This document shows, piece after piece, positions 20,022 through 29,521 of a DNA stretch of 64,000 nt. The stretch is from Leucobacter sp. CX169 (GTDB lineage: Bacteria; Actinomycetota; Actinomycetes; Actinomycetales; Microbacteriaceae). Location: contig NZ_CP071051.1 in the NCBI RefSeq assembly GCF_017161405.1, positions 1,364,001 to 1,428,000 of the forward strand, read 5' to 3'. The position numbers and the translations under genes were made by a program. The notes under the pieces were generated by a model. The model was not told where the DNA came from. It made no database searches and saw only the letters and a list, made by a program, of their open reading frames with translations. The stretch's first letter is position 1. Each line of letters starts with the position of its first letter.

Positions 20022-20097
20022 GGGCGATTGGCGCAGTTGGTAGCGCGCTTCCTTCACACGGAAGAGGTCATCGGTTCGAGTCCGGTATCGCCCACCA
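20022..20097 (+). tRNA. tRNA-Val(CAC)
   Basis: Cloverleaf with acceptor GGGCGAT/ATCGCCC, anticodon loop TTCACAC (CAC, reads GUG), T arm GGTTCGAGTCC, discriminator A and encoded CCA (20095–20097). A decayed copy is at 16716. A TATGAT -10-like hexamer is at 19936–19941, implying a leader of about 75 nt. Confidence 0.96.
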
Positions 20098-20101
20098 CGA
20101 G

Positions 20102-20134
20102 AAACGCCCCGCAGCTCATGCCGCGGGGCGTTTT
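20102..20134 (+). terminator. Rho-independent terminator after tRNA-Val(CAC)
   Basis: 11-bp arms AAACGCCCCGC (20102–20112) and GCGGGGCGTTT (20123–20133), with TTTT at the 3' side. Confidence 0.88.
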
Positions 20135-20196
20135 GCGTGTGCCAGGCGATAGGATCAAATCGACCAATTTCATTCCCTCAGAAGGAGCGTGCCCCC

Positions 20197-22164
20197 GTGG
20201 CCGATGGGTTCTCCCTGTTCACTGACCGTTCTGTCGTCGCGATGCGCGTCGACGGCGAGCTGCGCGACCTGGCGCACACCGTCACTGACGAGAACACGGT
20301 CGAGGCGGTCACGATCGATTCACCCGACGGGCTGAACATCCTGCGCCACTCTGCGGCGCACGTGTTGGCTCAGGCTGTGCAGCGCATCAACCCTGAGGCG
20401 AAGCTGGGCATCGGCCCGCCCATCACGGATGGCTTCTACTACGACTTCGATCCGGCCGAGCCGTTCACTCCCGAGGACGTGAAGGCGATCTCGAAGGAGA
20501 TGGACCGAATCGTCCGCCAGGGCCAGCGTTTCATGCGCCGTGTCGTGACCGAGGACGAGGCCCGGGCAGAGCTCGCGAACGAGCCCTACAAGCTCGAACT
20601 CATCGGTTTGAAGGGCGGCTCCGACGCTGGCTCGGACAACGAGAGCGTCGAGGTCGGCGGCGCCGAGCTCACGATCTACGACAACGTCGATCCGAAGACC
20701 GGCGAGGTCTGCTGGAAGGACCTCTGCCGCGGACCGCACCTGCCGAACACCCGCATGATCGGCAACGGTTGGGCACTGACCCGCACTGCTGCGGCGTACT
20801 GGCGCGGCAGTGAGCACAACCCCCAGCTCCAGCGCGTGTATGGCACCGCTTGGCCGTCGAAGGACGAGCTGCGCGCCTATCAAGGACGCATCGAAGAAGC
20901 GCTGAAGCGTGACCACCGCCGCCTTGGCAGCGAGCTCGATCTCTTTAGCTTCCCCGACGAAATCGGTTCGGGGCTCGCGGTGTTCCACCCCAAGGGCGGC
21001 ATCATCCGACACGAGATCGAGTCGTTCATGCGCGAGCAGTTGCTCGCGAACGGCTACGAGCTCGTGAATAGCCCGCACATCACGAAGGGCTCGCTGTTCG
21101 AGACCAGCCAGCACCTGAACTGGTACAAGGACGGCATGTTCCCGGCGATGCACCTTGACGAGATCAAGGACGCCGACGGCAACGTCACCCGGCAGGGCCA
21201 GGACTACTACCTGAAGCCCATGAACTGCCCGTTCCACAACCTCATCTTCCGCGCGCGCGGCCGCTCGTACCGCGAGCTCCCGCTGCGCCTTGCCGAGTTC
21301 GGCACGGTCTATCGCTACGAGAAGAGCGGCACGTTGGCGGGCCTCACTCGGGTACGCGGCTTGACCCAGGACGACGCGCACATCTACGTCACCGACGAGC
21401 AGGTCAAGGACGAGGTGAAGAAGCAGCTCGAGTTCGTGTTCGAGACGCTGCGCGGCTACGGCCTCGATGACTTCTACCTCGAGCTGTCGACGCGCGACCC
21501 GAAGAAGTCGGTCGGCACGGACGCCCAGTGGGACGAGGCGACCGAGACGCTGCGCGAGGTCGCACTGGAATCTGGCCTGGAGCTCGTCGCCGATCCCGGC
21601 GGCGCGGCCTTCTACGGTCCCAAGATCTCGGTCCAGGCGCGCGACGCGATCGGCCGTACTTGGCAGCTCTCGACCGTGCAGCTGGACTTCAACCAGCCCG
21701 AGCTGTTCGAGCTTGAGTACGCCGCGAGCGACGGGACGCGCAAGCAGCCCGTCATGATTCACCGCGCGCTGCTGGGTTCGATTGAGCGCTTCTTCGCGAT
21801 CCTGCTGGAGCACTATGCGGGAGCCTTCCCGGTCTGGCTCTCGCCAGTGCAGGTCGTGGGCGTTCCCGTCGCCGATCAGTTTGGCGATTACCTGCAGGAG
21901 ATCATCGACCGGCTGAAGGCGAAGGGTGTGCGCGCCCACGTCGATCACAGCGACGATCGCATGCAGAAGAAGATCCGCAACCACACGAAGGAAAAGGTCC
22001 CCTTCCAGCTCATCGCTGGCGAGGCGGACCGCGATGGCGGCACGGTGAGCTTCCGCTTCCGCGACGGCACGCAGATGAATGGCGTCTCGGTCGACGATGC
22101 GATCGAGCGGATTCTCGGTGCGATCGCCGCCAAGGAGCAGGTGCTCACGGCATGGGACGCCTAA
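20197..22164 (+). CDS. thrS: Threonyl-tRNA synthetase
   Basis: Class II synthetase charging tRNA-Thr; 655 residues. The start is GTG 20197 with AAGGAG (20182–20187) nine bases upstream, not the in-frame ATG at 20137, which overlaps the tRNA terminator region. N-terminal TGS domain, then the editing domain ([12 protein letters not shown], metal-type HxxxH), the class II core with zinc-binding MNCPFHN, motif 2 ([22 protein letters not shown]), motif 3 near [11 protein letters not shown], and the anticodon-binding domain ([14 protein letters not shown]). It overlaps the HIT gene by 13 bases. I see no T-box upstream, unlike ileS. Confidence 0.96.
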   Translation: MADGFSLFTDRSVVAMRVDGELRDLAHTVTDENTVEAVTIDSPDGLNILRHSAAHVLAQAVQRINPEAKLGIGPPITDGFYYDFDPAEPFTPEDVKAISKEMDRIVRQGQRFMRRVVTEDEARAELANEPYKLELIGLKGGSDAGSDNESVEVGGAELTIYDNVDPKTGEVCWKDLCRGPHLPNTRMIGNGWALTRTAAAYWRGSEHNPQLQRVYGTAWPSKDELRAYQGRIEEALKRDHRRLGSELDLFSFPDEIGSGLAVFHPKGGIIRHEIESFMREQLLANGYELVNSPHITKGSLFETSQHLNWYKDGMFPAMHLDEIKDADGNVTRQGQDYYLKPMNCPFHNLIFRARGRSYRELPLRLAEFGTVYRYEKSGTLAGLTRVRGLTQDDAHIYVTDEQVKDEVKKQLEFVFETLRGYGLDDFYLELSTRDPKKSVGTDAQWDEATETLREVALESGLELVADPGGAAFYGPKISVQARDAIGRTWQLSTVQLDFNQPELFELEYAASDGTRKQPVMIHRALLGSIERFFAILLEHYAGAFPVWLSPVQVVGVPVADQFGDYLQEIIDRLKAKGVRAHVDHSDDRMQKKIRNHTKEKVPFQLIAGEADRDGGTVSFRFRDGTQMNGVSVDDAIERILGAIAAKEQVLTAWDA

Positions 22165-22766
22165 CCCTCGGTTCGTATATGGACGACTCGGAGCACCCCG
22201 ACATGGAGGCATCGCGCGAGGCGGCAGCCGATTCCGCGCTCGCCGCTTCCGCCCACCTTGCCGGGGTGCCCGATGAGTTCCAGCGGCTCTGGACGCCGCA
22301 CCGCATGGTGTACATCACTGATGGACAACAGCCCGACCGCGACGATTGTCCGTTCTGCGTGGCGCCGTCGATGTCAGACGAGGAATCGTTGATCGTGGCC
22401 CGCGGCGAGCACGCGTTCGTGTTGCTGAATCTGTTCCCGTACAACAGCGGGCACTTGCTCGTCTGCCCCTATCGGCACTTCTCGACGTACGACCTCGCGA
22501 CTGCCGAAGAGGTCGCCGAGATCGGCGCGTTGACGCAGATTGCGATGCGCGTGGTGAAGCAGGTCTCGCGAAACGACGGGTACAACCTCGGTATGAACCA
22601 GGGCGAGGTCGCAGGGGCCGGCATCGCCGCGCACCTGCACCAGCACATCGTGCCGCGCTGGAAGTCCGACGCGAACTTCCTTCCGATCATCGCGAAGACG
22701 AAGGCGCTCCCGCAGCTGCTCGGCGACGTTCGCGCGTCGATTGCCGCGGCTTGGCCCGAGCCCTAG
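22152..22766 (+). CDS. HIT domain protein (Ap4A phosphorylase-like)
   Basis: 204 residues. C66xxC69 (CPFC) may bind zinc; the histidine triad is [10 protein letters not shown] (H161, H163, H165). This is the actinobacterial branch that follows thrS and includes the mycobacterial Ap4A phosphorylase, so nucleotidyl transfer on diadenosine tetraphosphate is likely. ATG 22152 overlaps thrS by 13 bases; the later ATGs at 22179 and 22203 are alternative starts because no good ribosome site favours the first. In many relatives pgsA and pimA follow; here the next gene is yebC. Confidence 0.92.
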   Translation: MGRLTLGSYMDDSEHPDMEASREAAADSALAASAHLAGVPDEFQRLWTPHRMVYITDGQQPDRDDCPFCVAPSMSDEESLIVARGEHAFVLLNLFPYNSGHLLVCPYRHFSTYDLATAEEVAEIGALTQIAMRVVKQVSRNDGYNLGMNQGEVAGAGIAAHLHQHIVPRWKSDANFLPIIAKTKALPQLLGDVRASIAAAWPEP

Positions 22767-22849
22767 GGCTCGCGTCGCCGAATTCACGTGAGGCGACGCC
22801 GCACTGACGTAATCTAGACCGTACTGACACCAGAAGAGGATGATTCTCA

Positions 22850-23614
22850 ATGTCCGGACACTCCAAATGGGCCACCACCAAGCACAAGAAGGCCATCATC
22901 GACTCGCGTCGCGCGAAGGCCTTCGCGAAGTACATCAAGAACATCGAGGTTGCCGCCCGCATCGGCGGCGCTGACCTTGAGGGCAACCCCGGCCTCGCCG
23001 AGGTTGTGCGGATGGCGAAGAAGAACTCGGTTCCCGGCGACAACATCGATCGCGCAATTAAGCGCGGCGCAGGTCTCACCGGCGATGCCGTCGAGTACAC
23101 GACGATCATGTACGAAGGCTACGCTCCGGGTGGCATCGCGCTGCTGATCGAGTGCCTCACGGACAACAAGAACCGCGCCGCCGCGGAGGTCCGCACGGCC
23201 ATGAGCCGTAATGGCGGCAACATGGCAGACCCGGGCAGCGTCGCCTATAACTTCACGCGGAAGGGTGTCATCACGATCCCCGCCGAGGGGACGACCGAGG
23301 ACGACATTCTCATGGCCGTGCTCGAGGCAGGCGCGGAGGAAGTCAACGCCGCACCGAACGGCGAGACCTTCGAGGTCCTCACCGAGGCGAGCGATCTGGT
23401 GGCGACCCGCACCGCACTCATGGAGGCCGGGATCGACTATGACTCCGCCGAGGCCGAGTTCGTACCGAACCTCAAGGTCGAGATTGACGCTGAGACGGCC
23501 CGCAAGGTGTTCCGTTTGATCGACGCGCTTGAGGACCTCGACGACGTGCAGAACATCTTCGCAAACTTCGACCTCACGGACGCCGTGCAGGCCGAGCTCG
23601 CGGAAGACGAGTAG
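22850..23614 (+). CDS. yebC: YebC/PmpR family protein
   Basis: Conserved 254-residue DNA/RNA-associated protein beginning [14 protein letters not shown], the family hallmark. YebC proteins have been described as transcriptional regulators and more recently as ribosome-associated factors helping with proline stretches. Three-domain layout with [21 protein letters not shown] and the acidic C-terminus. AGAGG precedes the ATG by about nine bases. It is followed 11 bases later by ruvC, an almost universal pairing in actinobacteria. Confidence 0.95.
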   Translation: MSGHSKWATTKHKKAIIDSRRAKAFAKYIKNIEVAARIGGADLEGNPGLAEVVRMAKKNSVPGDNIDRAIKRGAGLTGDAVEYTTIMYEGYAPGGIALLIECLTDNKNRAAAEVRTAMSRNGGNMADPGSVAYNFTRKGVITIPAEGTTEDDILMAVLEAGAEEVNAAPNGETFEVLTEASDLVATRTALMEAGIDYDSAEAEFVPNLKVEIDAETARKVFRLIDALEDLDDVQNIFANFDLTDAVQAELAEDE

Positions 23615-23625
23615 TCACCACCGCT

Positions 23626-24231
23626 ATGCGCATTATCGGCATCGACCCCGGCCTCACCAGGTGCGGGGTCGGTGTCGTTTCTGTTTCTCCCCGCCGGAAG
23701 GTGACCTTCGAACATGTCGAGGTGGTGACGAGTGCCGCCGATACGCCCCTGCCGGAGCGTCTGTTGATGCTCGGCGAGGCGATCGGACGGATCTTAGACG
23801 GCAATCGCCCGGACGCGCTGGCGATCGAGCGCGTCTTCGCTCAGCAGAATCTGCCCAGTGTGATGGGGGTCGCACAGATCAGCGGTGTCGTCATGTTCCT
23901 GGCGGCCCAACGCGGGATCCCGGTGACGATGTACACCCCCAGCGAGGTGAAGGCTCAGGTGACCGGGTACGGCAATGCAGACAAAGGCCAGGTGACGCGC
24001 ATGGTCACCCGGCTGCTGGGGCTCGACGCCCCGCCCAAGCCGGCGGACGCGGCCGATGCCCTCGCCCTGGCGATCACCCATGCCTGGCAGCTCGGACGCG
24101 GTGGCGCGGCTGTCGTCGGCGCGCCCCGTTCGGGCATTTCCGCGCAGGTCCGGATCCCGGTGACGCCGGGCGGGGAGACCCCGGCTCAGCGCGCGTGGCG
24201 CGAGGCCGAGCGCCGAGGGGCCCGCAAGTAG
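23626..24231 (+). CDS. ruvC: Holliday junction resolvase RuvC
   Basis: Dimeric endonuclease that cuts Holliday junctions. 201 residues with catalytic acids D7 (GIDPG), E68 (AIERVF), D141 and D144 (PADAADALA). The C-terminus is extended by about 25 residues beyond the E. coli protein. It usually heads ruvC–ruvA–ruvB, but here it abuts a convergent TRIC channel gene: the stops lie at 24229–24231 and 24232–24234. RuvAB must therefore be elsewhere or absent. Confidence 0.96.
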   Translation: MRIIGIDPGLTRCGVGVVSVSPRRKVTFEHVEVVTSAADTPLPERLLMLGEAIGRILDGNRPDALAIERVFAQQNLPSVMGVAQISGVVMFLAAQRGIPVTMYTPSEVKAQVTGYGNADKGQVTRMVTRLLGLDAPPKPADAADALALAITHAWQLGRGGAAVVGAPRSGISAQVRIPVTPGGETPAQRAWREAERRGARK

Positions 24232-25032
24232 CTACCGAGCCGGGTGTGCCCCCGGCGCGGCTGGCCCGGGATCCTGCGGGGGAGTTGGGCCCGCACTTGG
24301 CATCTCGGCGGTGATCGGGGCGATCGGCGGGATCGTGCGGATCGCTTGGGTCTGAATCGCCTCGATGGTGGCCTCGGCCTCGCGTTCCTTCCGCCGGCGC
24401 AAGCGGCTCAGGGCGCGCTGCTCGGGCAGGCTCCAGCCGTATCGCACGGCGAGGAGACGCAACACGGTGGTCACCACGACGCAGATGATCCCCGCGACGA
24501 ACACATCCACTCCGAAGGCCAGGAGTGTCACGAGTACTCCGGTCCCGACGAGGCTCGCGATCGCGTACAGCGAGCCGACGTGCATGAGCGCGATCGGGAT
24601 GTTGAGCATGAGATCGCGCAGCACGCCGCCGCCGACGGCAGAGACGCCTCCGATGAAGAGTGCAGGAACGGTCGGCAGCCCCATCGCGAGCGCCTTGGTG
24701 GTGCCGATCGCGCCAAACAAGCCAATCGTGACGGCGTCGAGTAGCGTGATCACGGGGTCGACTCGCTGCAGGAGTCGCTGCAGCAACATGCCGACGAGCG
24801 CGGCGATCGTCGCTGTCAGGAGGTACCAGTTGTTCGAGAACGCCATCGGGGTGACGCTCAGCAGGACGTCGCGCAGGAAGCCGCCGCCGATGCCCGATGC
24901 GATGCCGATGATCGCGACTCCGAGCAGGTCGATTCGTTTGAACCCCGCGGCGAACATGGCGCCCTGCAAACTGCCGACACCCACCGCAATGAGGTCGATG
25001 GCGATCGGGGTCTGGAAGGTCTCGTCGAGCAC
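24232..25032 (-). CDS. Trimeric intracellular cation (TRIC/UPF0126) channel protein
   Basis: 266-residue membrane protein with about seven helices in two repeats, each carrying the glycine-rich family motif: [12 protein letters not shown] and [11 protein letters not shown]. Bacterial TRIC homologues are K+-permeable trimers. A cytoplasmic C-terminal tail (from about residue 205) is charged, then proline-rich. The start is GTG 25032 with CAGAAT exactly six bases upstream on the minus strand, a leaderless arrangement mirrored by the divergent recO. Confidence 0.9.
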   Translation of the reverse strand: MLDETFQTPIAIDLIAVGVGSLQGAMFAAGFKRIDLLGVAIIGIASGIGGGFLRDVLLSVTPMAFSNNWYLLTATIAALVGMLLQRLLQRVDPVITLLDAVTIGLFGAIGTTKALAMGLPTVPALFIGGVSAVGGGVLRDLMLNIPIALMHVGSLYAIASLVGTGVLVTLLAFGVDVFVAGIICVVVTTVLRLLAVRYGWSLPEQRALSRLRRRKEREAEATIEAIQTQAIRTIPPIAPITAEMPSAGPTPPQDPGPAAPGAHPAR

Positions 25033-25044
25033 CCCTCTATTCTG
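25030..25044 (-). promoter_or_regulatory. Leaderless promoter, TRIC gene
   Basis: Minus-strand CAGAAT (25044–25039) is six bases before GTG 25032. Confidence 0.5.
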
Positions 25045-25103
25045 CGGGATCGCGACGGAATCTGTGCCCGGCGCGCCCGCAGGTGGTGCCCGGGAAGCCC
25101 CGT

Positions 25104-25118
25104 CATACTGGGGGAATG
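25104..25118 (+). promoter_or_regulatory. Leaderless promoter, recO
   Basis: CATACT (25104–25109) is six bases before ATG 25116, back to back with the TRIC promoter. Confidence 0.5.
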
Positions 25119-25889
25119 CCCCTCTATCGCGACGAAGGTGTGGTGCTGCGAACCCACAAGCTGGGCGAGGCGGACCGCATCGTGACGCTGCTCACGCGCG
25201 AGCGCGGGCTGCTTCGCGCCGTCGCGAAGGGGGTGCGGCGAACGTCGTCGAAGTTCGGAGCACGGCTCGAACCGTTCATGGTCGCCGACATTCAGTGCTA
25301 CGAGGGCCGCACGCTCGACACCATCACCCAGGCCGAGACGTTGGGCGCGTACGGTGCCCAGATCAGCGCCGACTACGACGTGTTTCGGGCCGGCAACATC
25401 ATGGTGGAGATGGCGGAGCGCCTGAGCGAGGGCGCCCCGGCACACTCGCAGTACGTCCTGCTCGTGGGCGCGCTCCGCTCGCTCGCGGCGGGCGAGAACC
25501 CGTGGGCGCTCGTTCGCGATGCCTACCTGCTGCGCGCGATTGGCCTTGCGGGATGGGCTCCCGGGTTTGACGAGTGCGTCCGCTGCGGCGCGCCCGGCCC
25601 GCACACGGCCGCCGCGATTGAGTTGGGCGGTGTCGTGTGCGATGCGTGCGCCGTGCCCGGGGCGCCGCGCCTTGGGCCGCTCACGGTTGACTTGTTGGGG
25701 GCCCTGCTCACCGGGGACTGGCCAGCGGCCCGCGCCGCGCCTGATGGCGCGCGCACCCAGGCGGAGGGGTTCACCGCGGCGTACACCCAGTGGCATCTCG
25801 AGCGGGGGCTCCGCTCGATGAACACCGGCGAAGGCGGCAGGCGGGGTGGCGCAGGAGCGGTGCGGAGCGCGGGAATTGGCCCCCGCTAG
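25116..25889 (+). CDS. recO: DNA repair protein RecO
   Basis: RecFOR-pathway mediator that anneals ssDNA and loads RecA. 257 residues from ATG 25116 ([20 protein letters not shown]); the longer reading from GTG 25083 lacks support. OB-fold N-terminus, then a zinc site C-x2-C ... C-x2-C (ECVRCGAP and GVVCDACA). The 3' end after residue 235 is glycine/arginine-rich and poorly conserved-looking. Followed by uppS as in many actinobacteria. Confidence 0.94.
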   Translation: MPLYRDEGVVLRTHKLGEADRIVTLLTRERGLLRAVAKGVRRTSSKFGARLEPFMVADIQCYEGRTLDTITQAETLGAYGAQISADYDVFRAGNIMVEMAERLSEGAPAHSQYVLLVGALRSLAAGENPWALVRDAYLLRAIGLAGWAPGFDECVRCGAPGPHTAAAIELGGVVCDACAVPGAPRLGPLTVDLLGALLTGDWPAARAAPDGARTQAEGFTAAYTQWHLERGLRSMNTGEGGRRGGAGAVRSAGIGPR

Positions 25890-25902
25890 TTCCCCAGCCC
25901 GC

Positions 25903-25917
25903 TAACATCGACCCATG
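25903..25917 (+). promoter_or_regulatory. Leaderless promoter, uppS
   Basis: TAACAT (25903–25908) is six bases before ATG 25915. Confidence 0.5.
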
Positions 25918-26709
25918 CAGCGCGCGCCACAAGAGATCGTGCCGGTCGACTGGACCGGGGGAGAGCCCCCGAGCTGGCAGGGCAAGGTACCCGAGCACAT
26001 CGCCATCGTCATGGACGGCAATGGCCGGTGGGCCAATCGCCGCGGCCTCCCTCGGGTGGAGGGCCACAAGATGGGCGAGCAGGTCCTGCTCGACGTCGTG
26101 GCCGGCGCAATCCAGGCGGGCGTCAAGCACCTCAGCGTGTATGCGTTCTCGACCGAGAACTGGCGTCGCTCTCCCGAGGAGGTGCGCTTCCTGATGGGCT
26201 TCAACCGGGACGTGCTGCGGCGCCGGCGGGCGCAGCTCGACGCCTGGAACGTGCGCGTGCGCTGGTCCGGGCGCAAGCCCCGCCTGTGGGGGTCCGTGCT
26301 CAAGGAGCTGCGCGACACCGAGCACGCGACCCGCCACAACACCGGACTGACACTCACCATGTGCGTCAACTACGGCGGGCGGACCGAGATCACCGATGCC
26401 GTGCGCGAGATCGCGGCCGAGGTGAAGGCCGGACGACTCACCCCCGGCGGGATCACCGAGCGGACGATCGAACGGCACCTCTATGTGCCGGAGCTTCCGC
26501 CCGTCGACCTCTTTATGCGGAGCTCGGGTGAGCAGCGCACGAGCAACTTCCTGCTGTGGCAGTCCGCCTACGCGGAGATGGTGTTCCTCGATACGCTGTG
26601 GCCCGACTTCGGCCGCGCAGACCTGTGGCGCGGCATTCAGGAATATCACTCGCGCGAGCGTCGCTTCGGCGGGGCGATTGACACACCAGGGCAGGATCCT
26701 GCCAGCTGA
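25915..26709 (+). CDS. uppS: Isoprenyl transferase (undecaprenyl/decaprenyl diphosphate synthase)
   Basis: cis-prenyltransferase making the polyprenyl diphosphate carrier for cell-wall synthesis. 264 residues; [16 protein letters not shown] with catalytic Asp34, [11 protein letters not shown], and the C-terminal signature [19 protein letters not shown]. The substrate chain comes from the MEP pathway that starts with dxs at 2.2 kb. Product length (C50 or C55) cannot be read from the sequence. The gene ends in a 14-bp palindrome centred on GGATCC (26690–26703). Confidence 0.94.
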   Translation: MQRAPQEIVPVDWTGGEPPSWQGKVPEHIAIVMDGNGRWANRRGLPRVEGHKMGEQVLLDVVAGAIQAGVKHLSVYAFSTENWRRSPEEVRFLMGFNRDVLRRRRAQLDAWNVRVRWSGRKPRLWGSVLKELRDTEHATRHNTGLTLTMCVNYGGRTEITDAVREIAAEVKAGRLTPGGITERTIERHLYVPELPPVDLFMRSSGEQRTSNFLLWQSAYAEMVFLDTLWPDFGRADLWRGIQEYHSRERRFGGAIDTPGQDPAS

Positions 26710-26742
26710 GCGTGGGTGGAGCGCGCCGCGGGCGCTGTCTGC

Positions 26743-26757
26743 GAGAATAGACCGGTG
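26743..26757 (+). promoter_or_regulatory. Leaderless promoter, dusB
   Basis: Extended -10 TGC-GAGAAT (hexamer 26743–26748) is six bases before GTG 26755. Confidence 0.5.
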
Positions 26758-27942
26758 AGTACAGCCACCGTTCCCCAGCAGCAATTGCGCATTGGTCCGT
26801 TGACCCTCGACACTCCCGTGGTCCTCGCGCCGATGGCTGGGATTACGAACACCGCCTTTCGTCGGCTGTGCCGCGAATTCGGCGCAGGCCTCTATGTCAG
26901 CGAGATGATCACGAGCCGAGCGCTGGTTGAGCGCACGCCCGATTCGATGCGCCTGATTCAGCACCACGAGAGCGAAACAACGCGGTCGATTCAGCTGTAC
27001 GGCGTCGACCCGAAGACCGTCGCGGAGGCGGTCACCATGCTCGTCGCGGAAGACCGCGCGGACCACATCGACTTGAACTTTGGCTGCCCGGTGCCCAAGG
27101 TGACGAGAAAGGGCGGCGGCTCGGCCCTGCCCTGGAAGCAGGACCTGTTTCGCGCAATCGTTGAACAGGCGGTACGTGCTGCCGGCGATATTCCGCTGAC
27201 CATCAAGATGCGCAAGGGGATCGACGACGATCACCTCACCTATCTCGACGCCGCGCGCGCGGCTGAGGGCGCCGGCGTCGCCGCAATCGCGTTGCACGGA
27301 CGTACCGCAAATCAGCACTACTCGGGTCAGGCCGATTGGTCCTCCATTGCGACGCTGAAAGAGGCCATCACGAGCGTCCCAATCTTGGGCAACGGCGATA
27401 TCTGGTCGGGCGCCGATGGGGTGCGCATGATGGACGAGACGGGGTGCGACGGCATCGTGGTCGGGCGTGGCTGCCTCGGCCGCCCGTGGCTGTTCGGCGA
27501 CCTGGCGGCAAGTTTCAAGGCGCGTAATGGCGAGATGACCGTGGCAGAGGCGGAAGCGCTGACCGCCCGCCCGCCCCTCGGCGTCGTGATGGACGCCATG
27601 CGTCGGCACACTGAGCTGCTGATTGACTTCTTCGACGGCGAGGAGGATCGTGCCTGCCGCGACATTCGCAAGCACGTTGCCTGGTACTACAAGGGCTACG
27701 CCGTGGGAGGCGACCTTCGTCGTTCCCTGGCGATGGTCGAATCGCTCGAACAGATGGACGAGATTTTCGCCACCATGGACCGCGAGTCGCCGTACCCCGG
27801 TGAGGGCGCCGAGGGGCCGCGTGGCCGTGCTGGCGCGCCGAAGCGCACAGTCCTTCCGGCGGGCTGGCTCGACAGCCGGACGAGCGAGAACATTGACTTC
27901 ATCGACCTCGCAGAGGCGGAGCGGGACGATAGCGGTGGGTAG
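26755..27942 (+). CDS. dusB: tRNA-dihydrouridine synthase
   Basis: FMN enzyme reducing uridine to dihydrouridine in tRNA D loops. 395 residues from GTG 26755 (STATVPQQQLRIG). LAPMAGITNTAFRRLC, the catalytic cysteine in LNFGCPVPKVTRKGGGSAL, HGRTANQHYSG and the flavin-phosphate segment GNGDIW ... GIVVGRGCLGRPW are all visible. The C-terminal tail after about residue 345 is extended. It overlaps dgt by eight bases, suggesting coupling. Confidence 0.94.
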   Translation: MSTATVPQQQLRIGPLTLDTPVVLAPMAGITNTAFRRLCREFGAGLYVSEMITSRALVERTPDSMRLIQHHESETTRSIQLYGVDPKTVAEAVTMLVAEDRADHIDLNFGCPVPKVTRKGGGSALPWKQDLFRAIVEQAVRAAGDIPLTIKMRKGIDDDHLTYLDAARAAEGAGVAAIALHGRTANQHYSGQADWSSIATLKEAITSVPILGNGDIWSGADGVRMMDETGCDGIVVGRGCLGRPWLFGDLAASFKARNGEMTVAEAEALTARPPLGVVMDAMRRHTELLIDFFDGEEDRACRDIRKHVAWYYKGYAVGGDLRRSLAMVESLEQMDEIFATMDRESPYPGEGAEGPRGRAGAPKRTVLPAGWLDSRTSENIDFIDLAEAERDDSGG

Positions 27943-29209
27943 CGGCGAGTTCGCTGCACTGGGGTATGGCCCCGACGCCGAGGAACGCTTCGTGCCCGAG
28001 CAGCACAGCGGCGTCCGCAATGATTTCGCGCGCGATCGCGCCCGAGTGCTGCACTCGAGCGGTTGGCGACGGCTTGCCGCGAAGACGCAGGTGCTCAGCC
28101 CCACCGCCGGCATCGACTTCGCCCGGAATCGGCTGACGCACTCGCTGGAGGTCGCACAGATTGGCCGCGAGCTTGCCGTATCGCTCGACCTTGCGCAAGA
28201 CGTCGTCGATACCGCCTGCCTCGCCCACGACATCGGCCACCCGCCCTTCGGGCACAACGGCGAGCGGGCGCTCGATGAGTGGATGACCGGCTTTGGTGGG
28301 TTCGAGGGGAACGCGCAGACGCTTCGGGTGCTCGCGCGCCTCGAGCCGAAGCGCTTCGATGCCTCGGGCGCGAGCGTTGGGTTGAACCTGACGCGCGCGG
28401 TGCTCGACGCGAGCTGCAAGTATCCCTGGCCGCGCTCGGCGCCCGAGATCGACGATGCCGAGGGTCGCGTGAAGTTCGGGTACTACGAGGACGACGCGCA
28501 CATCTTTGATTGGGTGCGGACTGGCGTGGGGGAGCGGCGACGCTGTGTCGAGGCGCAGGTGATGGATCTCTCCGATGACATCGCGTACTCGGTACACGAC
28601 TTTGAAGACGCCGTCGTGAGCGGGTACATCGACCCCGAGCTGCTCACCCTGCGCTCGGGTCACGGTGCGCTGATCCGCGCAATCTCGGAGTGGGCGGGCG
28701 GAAAGTTCACGAGCGACGAGCTCGCGGCCGCGTTCGACCGCATCGAGTCCGCTCCGACCTGGCTGTCAACGTGGGAGGGAAGCCGCGCCAATCAGGCCCA
28801 GCTGAAGAACTTCACGAGCGACATGATCGGACGCTTCGCTCGTGCCTCGATTCAGGCGACCCGCGAGCACGCCGCGCCCGGGCCGCTCGCACGCTACGGA
28901 GCCGACGTGATCGTGCCGCGCGAGGTGCGCGCGGAGATCGCGGTACTCAAGGGCATCGTCGCGGCGTTCGTCATGGCGAGCGGGCACCGTCAGCCGACGT
29001 ATCGCCGGCAGCGCGAGCTCCTGCTTGACCTCCTCGAGGCGTTGTGGGCGGCGGGGCCGGGCGAGCTGGATCCTGCCTTTGCCGCCGACTTCCGTGCGGC
29101 GGAAAGCGAGGGCGCCGCCCGGCGCGCCGTGGTCGATCAACTCGCCTCGCTGACAGATCAGTCGGCGATCGCCTGGCACAAGCGGTTGTGCGATGTACCG
29201 CTCGTGTGA
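27935..29209 (+). CDS. dgt: Deoxyguanosinetriphosphate triphosphohydrolase-like protein
   Basis: HD-domain dNTPase that hydrolyses dNTP to nucleoside and triphosphate. 424 residues from GTG 27935 (start overlaps dusB). HD motif: RNRLTHSLEVAQIGRE, CLAHDIGHPPFGHNGE and MDLSDDIAYSVHD, giving the H…HD…D metal set. Usually next to dnaG in actinobacteria, as here. The last three codons (CTC GTG TGA) lie in a 10-base sequence repeated in the downstream array, so the repeat seems to have set or replaced the native 3' end. Confidence 0.93.
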   Translation: MGSGEFAALGYGPDAEERFVPEQHSGVRNDFARDRARVLHSSGWRRLAAKTQVLSPTAGIDFARNRLTHSLEVAQIGRELAVSLDLAQDVVDTACLAHDIGHPPFGHNGERALDEWMTGFGGFEGNAQTLRVLARLEPKRFDASGASVGLNLTRAVLDASCKYPWPRSAPEIDDAEGRVKFGYYEDDAHIFDWVRTGVGERRRCVEAQVMDLSDDIAYSVHDFEDAVVSGYIDPELLTLRSGHGALIRAISEWAGGKFTSDELAAAFDRIESAPTWLSTWEGSRANQAQLKNFTSDMIGRFARASIQATREHAAPGPLARYGADVIVPREVRAEIAVLKGIVAAFVMASGHRQPTYRRQRELLLDLLEALWAAGPGELDPAFAADFRAAESEGAARRAVVDQLASLTDQSAIAWHKRLCDVPLV

Positions 29210-29376
29210 AGCAAACGCACAGCGTTTGCCACGAGCGGTAGCGGCCCCACAGGGCCGCCAGGTCTGATGCAAAGGCATCGCCTTTGCGACCAGCGGTAGC
29301 GACGCCACAGCGTCGCCTCGTGTGAAGCAAACGCACAGCGTTTGCCGCGAGCGGTAGTGGCCCCGCAGGGCCGCCT
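29201..29376. repeat. Three-unit, 58-bp-period double-hairpin repeat array
   Basis: Each unit holds hairpin A (19 nt, starting 29211, 29269 and 29327), an 11-nt linker ending AGCGGTA, hairpin B (18 nt, starting 29241, 29299 and 29357) and a 10-nt linker, giving an exact 58-base period. Unit 1 A is GCAAACGC-ACA-GCGTTTGC and B is GCGGCCC-CACA-GGGCCGC. In unit 2 the arms are GCAAAGGC/GCCTTTGC and GCGACGC/GCGTCGC, so both sides of each stem changed together. Unit 3 repeats unit 1 with one wobble in B. CTCGTGTGAA precedes units 1 and 3. Most of the 309-bp dgt–dnaG gap is this array. Confidence 0.92.
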
Positions 29377-29395
29377 GTAAGGGACCCAACCCCAC

Positions 29396-29417
29396 ACGAC
29401 CGCGGTGGCGCGGTCGT
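29396..29417 (+). terminator. Hairpin between repeat array and dnaG
   Basis: 9-bp perfect stem ACGACCGCG / CGCGGTCGT around GTGG. There is no T tract. It could end the dgt transcript. Confidence 0.45.
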
Positions 29418-29504
29418 CGCGGCTCAAGGTCACGCGCGAGCCGAGGCCCGGAAACCCAGCCACCCCGTCTGACCGAGTTCACGGCTGGGCGGGCCCCGCG
29501 CGAC

Positions 29505-29521
29505 TAGACTCGGTAGTTATG
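29505..29521 (+). promoter_or_regulatory. Near-leaderless promoter, dnaG
   Basis: TAGACT (29505–29510) is eight bases before ATG 29519, with no Shine–Dalgarno sequence between. Confidence 0.5.

Noticed and set aside
20320-22212. 630-codon minus-strand open frame
   Set aside because: Antisense to thrS; no domains.
26690-26703. GGCAGGATCCTGCC palindrome as a special site
   Set aside because: GGATCC-containing words are only modestly above my rough expectation for this GC content and mostly fall in coding sequence (Asp-Pro codons).
25771-28419. 882-codon minus-strand open frame
   Set aside because: Antisense across uppS, dusB and part of dgt, all firmly identified; a by-product of high GC at third positions.
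29201-29376. CRISPR array
   Set aside because: The period is constant, but there are no unique spacers; both segments of each unit are repeated and self-complementary, and no cas genes are present.
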